From Nanobdellota archaeon (GTDB lineage: Archaea; Nanobdellota; Nanobdellia; SCGC-AAA011-G17; ARS1403): a stretch of 7,557 nucleotides of DNA. The position numbers were made by a program, and so were the translations under genes. The notes below the pieces were generated by a model that saw only the letters and a list, made by a program, of their open reading frames with translations, had not been told where the DNA came from and did no database searches. Positions 5,873 through 7,557 of this stretch are shown here, piece after piece; position 1 is the first letter of the stretch, and every line of letters starts with the position of its first letter. Where the stretch lies: contig NZCU01000013.1 in assembly GCA_002688395.1 (NCBI GenBank), positions 1 to 7,557 of the forward strand, written 5' to 3'.

Positions 5873-6362
5873 CTTGGCAACAAAACCAAGCAAAAGTGTG
5901 AGAAAATGGAATGAAAAAACACCTTACTGCATCCATCCATTTTGGTGTGCTGCTACACTAACAACAGAAACAACTCTAGATGAGAGAACAAGAGAGGAAG
6001 GTGTGCAAGCACTTCTCTATCATGACATTCTAGAAGACACTATAGCAGAACTTCCAGAGGAACTTCCAGAAAGAGTCAAACAGCTAGTTCAAGATATGAC
6101 TTTCGAAAGCAGTCAGGAAGAAATGAAAGAAATCTGGAGCAAGCCTAAGGAAATTCTGCTCTACAAACTCTATGACAAAGTTAGCAACTTACTAGATGGA
6201 AGCTGGATGGATGAGGAGAAGAGAGCAAAATATACTCAATACACTCGCTTCTTGTGTGCAAGAGTAGAGGAAGAATACGGAGCGCTGAATATTACTAAAA
6301 TTGCTAGAGCTATAACTGGGGATTATGCTCTGCTTACTGACTTTATGGAAGATGGTAAATAG
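5829..6362 (+). CDS. HD-domain protein resembling (p)ppGpp hydrolases (SpoT/MESH1 type)
   Basis: This is a stand-alone HD phosphohydrolase of 177 residues. In numbering from 5829 the conserved set is: H36 in CIHPFWCAATL, H65-D66 and E69-D70 in ALLYHDILEDT, and D116...N120 in YKLYDKVSN. This reproduces the H, HDxxED and D-x-x-x-N metal- and substrate-binding motifs of the RelA/SpoT hydrolase domain, as in small alarmone hydrolases that remove the 3' pyrophosphate of (p)ppGpp with Mn2+. There is no synthetase, TGS or ACT domain. Another nucleotide pyrophosphate could be the substrate. ATG 5829 is preferred to ATG 5817 because GGGGG (5819-5823) sits in Shine-Dalgarno position before it. Leucine is written CTN in 16 of 19 cases, against 6 of 39 in the nucleoside-hydrolase gene, hinting at a different origin. 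Its end overlaps the next gene by 11 bases. Confidence 0.8.
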   Translation: MNLRDIEYIAKAHTDLATKPSKSVRKWNEKTPYCIHPFWCAATLTTETTLDERTREEGVQALLYHDILEDTIAELPEELPERVKQLVQDMTFESSQEEMKEIWSKPKEILLYKLYDKVSNLLDGSWMDEEKRAKYTQYTRFLCARVEEEYGALNITKIARAITGDYALLTDFMEDGK

Positions 6363-6981
6363 AAACTTGTTAAGAATAGCGGAAAAGCATGGAAAAAGCG
6401 AACTACCTAAAATAGAAGTTCCCCACTTTGAAGGATTTACCTACATTCCGAAACTTGGCTATTATATTTCAGACACTATTGAAGATCAATTTTACTACAG
6501 CCCGGAAAAAGCCATGAAGGACTCAAATAAAGAAAACTCCTTCCTTCTAAACCTTAGAGACTTCTGGGAATACTACAACTATATTAAAAAATATAAACCA
6601 GAAATACATCAAACCTATCACACACGAAAAAGTGCTTACGGTCAAAATTGTGGGGAGTGGTTAGATTCTTATGTAGATACAAGAGAGGAAAATGTAGTAC
6701 ACAATAGAATTAGAAAATCAACGCACTCCTTAGATTCTTCTTTAATGGAGGGAGAAGGTCTGTTTTATCCAGAAGATGTAAATAAAAAAACAGGATTTCC
6801 TAAAAAAGTCTCTAAAGAGGGAAACTGGATCTATGCCTTAGGATATGTATCTAGCTTCCCCCCCTTAACAATTATTTATAATGAATATCCTCTACTAGGA
6901 CTAGTCCCCGTAGGCACACCTCTCTTTGTAAGGGAATGTAAATTACCAGACTATATGGAAGAGACAAATGCCAAATCTTAA
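6352..6981 (+). CDS. Tagged protein of unknown function, paralogue of the 2126-2857 product
   Basis: This 209-residue protein closes the 5595-6981 operon. The start is set at ATG 6352, inside the end of the HD gene, because the shared tag (MVNRNLLRIAEKHG) begins exactly there; the frame opens at 6325 but those extra nine residues are not in the other tagged proteins. Motifs shared with the 2126 product in the same order are YIPKLG (31-36), FWEYYNY (71-77), EWLDS (102-106), ED...GFP (141-150) and VREC (193-196). After residue 155 it is rich in aromatics, Pro and Gly (WIYALGYVSSFPPL). I have an impression of unnamed proteins with IP.LG and EWLDA motifs in DPANN archaea but cannot verify it. There is no signal peptide or membrane span. 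Leucine codons are mixed (10 of 18 CTN), between the HD gene and the left-hand genes. Confidence 0.75.
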   Translation: MVNRNLLRIAEKHGKSELPKIEVPHFEGFTYIPKLGYYISDTIEDQFYYSPEKAMKDSNKENSFLLNLRDFWEYYNYIKKYKPEIHQTYHTRKSAYGQNCGEWLDSYVDTREENVVHNRIRKSTHSLDSSLMEGEGLFYPEDVNKKTGFPKKVSKEGNWIYALGYVSSFPPLTIIYNEYPLLGLVPVGTPLFVRECKLPDYMEETNAKS

Positions 6982-6997
6982 TATTCCTAAAAGAATA
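6982..6997. promoter_or_regulatory. Imperfect inverted repeat resembling the 3853-3868 palindrome
   Basis: TATTCCTAAAAGAATA begins right after the stop of the 6352 gene. It matches the XRE-CBS intergenic palindrome at 13 of 16 positions, with arms imperfect at one position. It ends 15 bases before the TATA box at 7013-7020. It may be a second site for the XRE-CBS regulator. In AT-rich DNA a chance match is possible. Confidence 0.3.
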
Positions 6998-7012
6998 AAA
7001 CTGCCAAAAACT

Positions 7013-7020
7013 TTTATAAA
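7013..7020 (+). promoter_or_regulatory. Upstream TATA box, possible second promoter of the RHH/MoxR operon
   Basis: TTTATAAA is preceded by AAAAAC(T), nearly the same BRE-TATA context as the proximal box at 7095 (GAAACC then TTTATAAA). No start codon lies 20-40 bases downstream, so it would give the RHH gene a leader of roughly 80 bases, or a short untranslated RNA. Confidence 0.35.
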
Positions 7021-7035
7021 AATCTGGATTTGTAG

Positions 7036-7052
7036 TAGTTTAGCCAAAACTA
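7036..7052. repeat. Short inverted repeat near the distal promoter start
   Basis: TAGTTT and AAACTA form perfect 6-bp arms around AGCCA, about 20-30 bases after the distal TATA box, where transcription from it should start. It could be an operator, for instance for the ribbon-helix-helix protein encoded next. No second copy is seen near the proximal promoter. Confidence 0.25.
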
Positions 7053-7094
7053 AGGAATTATTTAACCACTTTAGAGTAATAATAAACCGAAACC

Positions 7095-7102
7095 TTTATA
7101 AA
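7095..7102 (+). promoter_or_regulatory. TATA box for the RHH/MoxR operon
   Basis: TTTATAAA, preceded by a purine-rich CGAAACC BRE-like stretch, is centred 27-28 bases before the ATG at 7126. This is a classic leaderless archaeal promoter. Confidence 0.65.
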
Positions 7103-7125
7103 GCGATTTTATCCTACTTTATACC

Positions 7126-7269
7126 ATGAAAAAGAAACTTAGTATCACACTGGAAGAGGAGACGGTAAAGCTGTTAGACAAAAACACCCAAAATGGCCGA
7201 TTTAGAAATAAATCCCATTTGATAGAATACAGTGTTCAAAAATACTTAAATGGAGAAAAAAATGAGTAA
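7126..7269 (+). CDS. Ribbon-helix-helix (CopG-type) DNA-binding protein, 47 aa
   Basis: The 47-residue product has the minimal ribbon-helix-helix layout: beta strand KKLSITL (3-9), helix A EEETVKLLDKNTQ (10-22), a GRFRNKS turn (24-30) and helix B HLIEYSVQKYL (31-41). The family binds DNA as dimers through the paired strands, often repressing its own operon or acting as an antitoxin. No toxin-like gene is adjacent, since the next gene encodes an AAA ATPase, so autoregulation of this operon is the simpler reading. The length is near the lower limit of the family. It has its own proximal TATA box, and its stop overlaps the start of the ATPase gene by 8 bases. Confidence 0.75.
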   Translation: MKKKLSITLEEETVKLLDKNTQNGRFRNKSHLIEYSVQKYLNGEKNE

Positions 7270-7557
7270 AAAACAAACAATAAGTTCACAAGATAAAGTA
7301 AGAGGATTATATTCAAGAATCGGAGATGATTTCTACTTATGTAGGGATGATTTAAACATCAGTGGAGAAGATTACAACTCTGCTTTACTATTCGGAGTAT
7401 TGACTGAGCTAAACAAGGGCAAAGAATTAATATTTGGAGAGCCGGGTAGAGGTAAGACAACTTCTGCTGAATATCTGCATTCATTGTTCTATGGCTTACC
7501 TTTAGATTTAGTAAAAAGTGTAGCTTTAAGAGGTCACCCTCAACTAACCGAAGAGAA
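7262..7557 (+). CDS. MoxR-like AAA ATPase, N-terminal part (cut by window end)
   Basis: The first 98 residues of a larger protein are visible. A Walker A motif, GEPGRGKT, lies at residues 59-66 following a beta-strand-like ELIF, and RGHPQLTEE (about 90-98) resembles the segment after the first helix in archaeal MoxR-type AAA ATPases. The residues before Walker A (about 38-55, YNSALLFGVLTELNKGKE) fit the usual lead-in helix. The MoxR family uses ATP hydrolysis to remodel partner proteins, commonly with a von Willebrand A-domain partner encoded downstream, which cannot be seen here. The start overlaps the end of the RHH gene (ATGAGTAA), with GGAG at 7252-7255, so the pair is translationally coupled. 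Walker B and the lid domain are beyond the window. Confidence 0.75.
   Translation, partial: MSKKQTISSQDKVRGLYSRIGDDFYLCRDDLNISGEDYNSALLFGVLTELNKGKELIFGEPGRGKTTSAEYLHSLFYGLPLDLVKSVALRGHPQLTEE

Noticed and set aside
6325..6351. Upstream ATG giving nine extra residues to the 6352 protein
   Set aside because: The four tagged proteins align from the Met at 6352, and an earlier start would bury the tag and lengthen the overlap with the HD gene.
7126..7557. RHH protein as the antitoxin of a toxin-antitoxin pair
   Set aside because: The coupled partner has a Walker A motif and a MoxR-like segment, not a known toxin fold, and the RHH protein alone does not define such a system.
1..7557. Provirus or integrated plasmid
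   Set aside because: No integrase, att-like repeat, capsid, terminase or replication gene is in the window. The tag hypothesis would fit a virus, but nothing here shows one.

Overview
The window is AT-rich DNA that reads as archaeal. The promoters upstream of first genes have a TATA box centred about 25-30 bases before the start codon, which implies leaderless mRNAs. Genes inside operons instead have Shine-Dalgarno-like GGAG/GGAGGT motifs. The regulators (TrmB-type HTH, XRE-HTH fused to two CBS domains, short ribbon-helix-helix) are also of archaeal type. A DPANN-like lineage or an element living in one is my best guess, but nothing here proves it. No rRNA, tRNA, CRISPR, integrase, transposase or capsid gene is visible.

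Layout. Positions 1-1739 (+) are the end of a co-directional operon: the tail of an unknown gene, a long nucleoside-hydrolase-family protein, and a small protein with CxC and CxxC pairs. A small basic protein (1732-2016, -) converges on it. Positions 2126-3284 (+) are a two-gene operon of unknown proteins. An XRE-CBS regulator (3281-3823, -) converges on that operon and is divergent from a third unknown gene (3914-4771, +). A TrmB-family regulator (4775-5494, -) is divergent from a four-gene operon (5595-6981, +): two mini-proteins, an HD-domain alarmone-hydrolase-like protein, and another unknown protein. The window ends with an operon of a CopG-type ribbon-helix-helix protein and a MoxR-like AAA ATPase cut by the edge.

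The most unusual feature is that four unknown proteins (2126, 2859, 3914, 6352) begin with the same short amphipathic peptide, M[VI]N[KR]N[LF][LV][RK][IL]A-x-x-x-G, followed by three different bodies. The codons vary synonymously, so the peptide itself appears to be selected. It looks like an N-terminal sorting or packaging tag. The products of 2126 and 6352 are also paralogues over their whole length.

The two paralogue operons also share a cis-element. A perfect 22-bp palindrome lies between the TrmB-type gene and the 5595-6981 operon, and a 10/11 copy of its half-site sits just upstream of the TATA box of the 2126 operon. A second pair of similar inverted repeats (3853-3868 and 6982-6997) may connect the XRE-CBS regulator to the RHH/MoxR operon. 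My working picture is an accessory locus in which local regulators control a set of tagged proteins together with an alarmone-hydrolase-like enzyme. The tag, the paralogy and the palindromes are seen in the sequence; the regulon and sorting roles are inferred.
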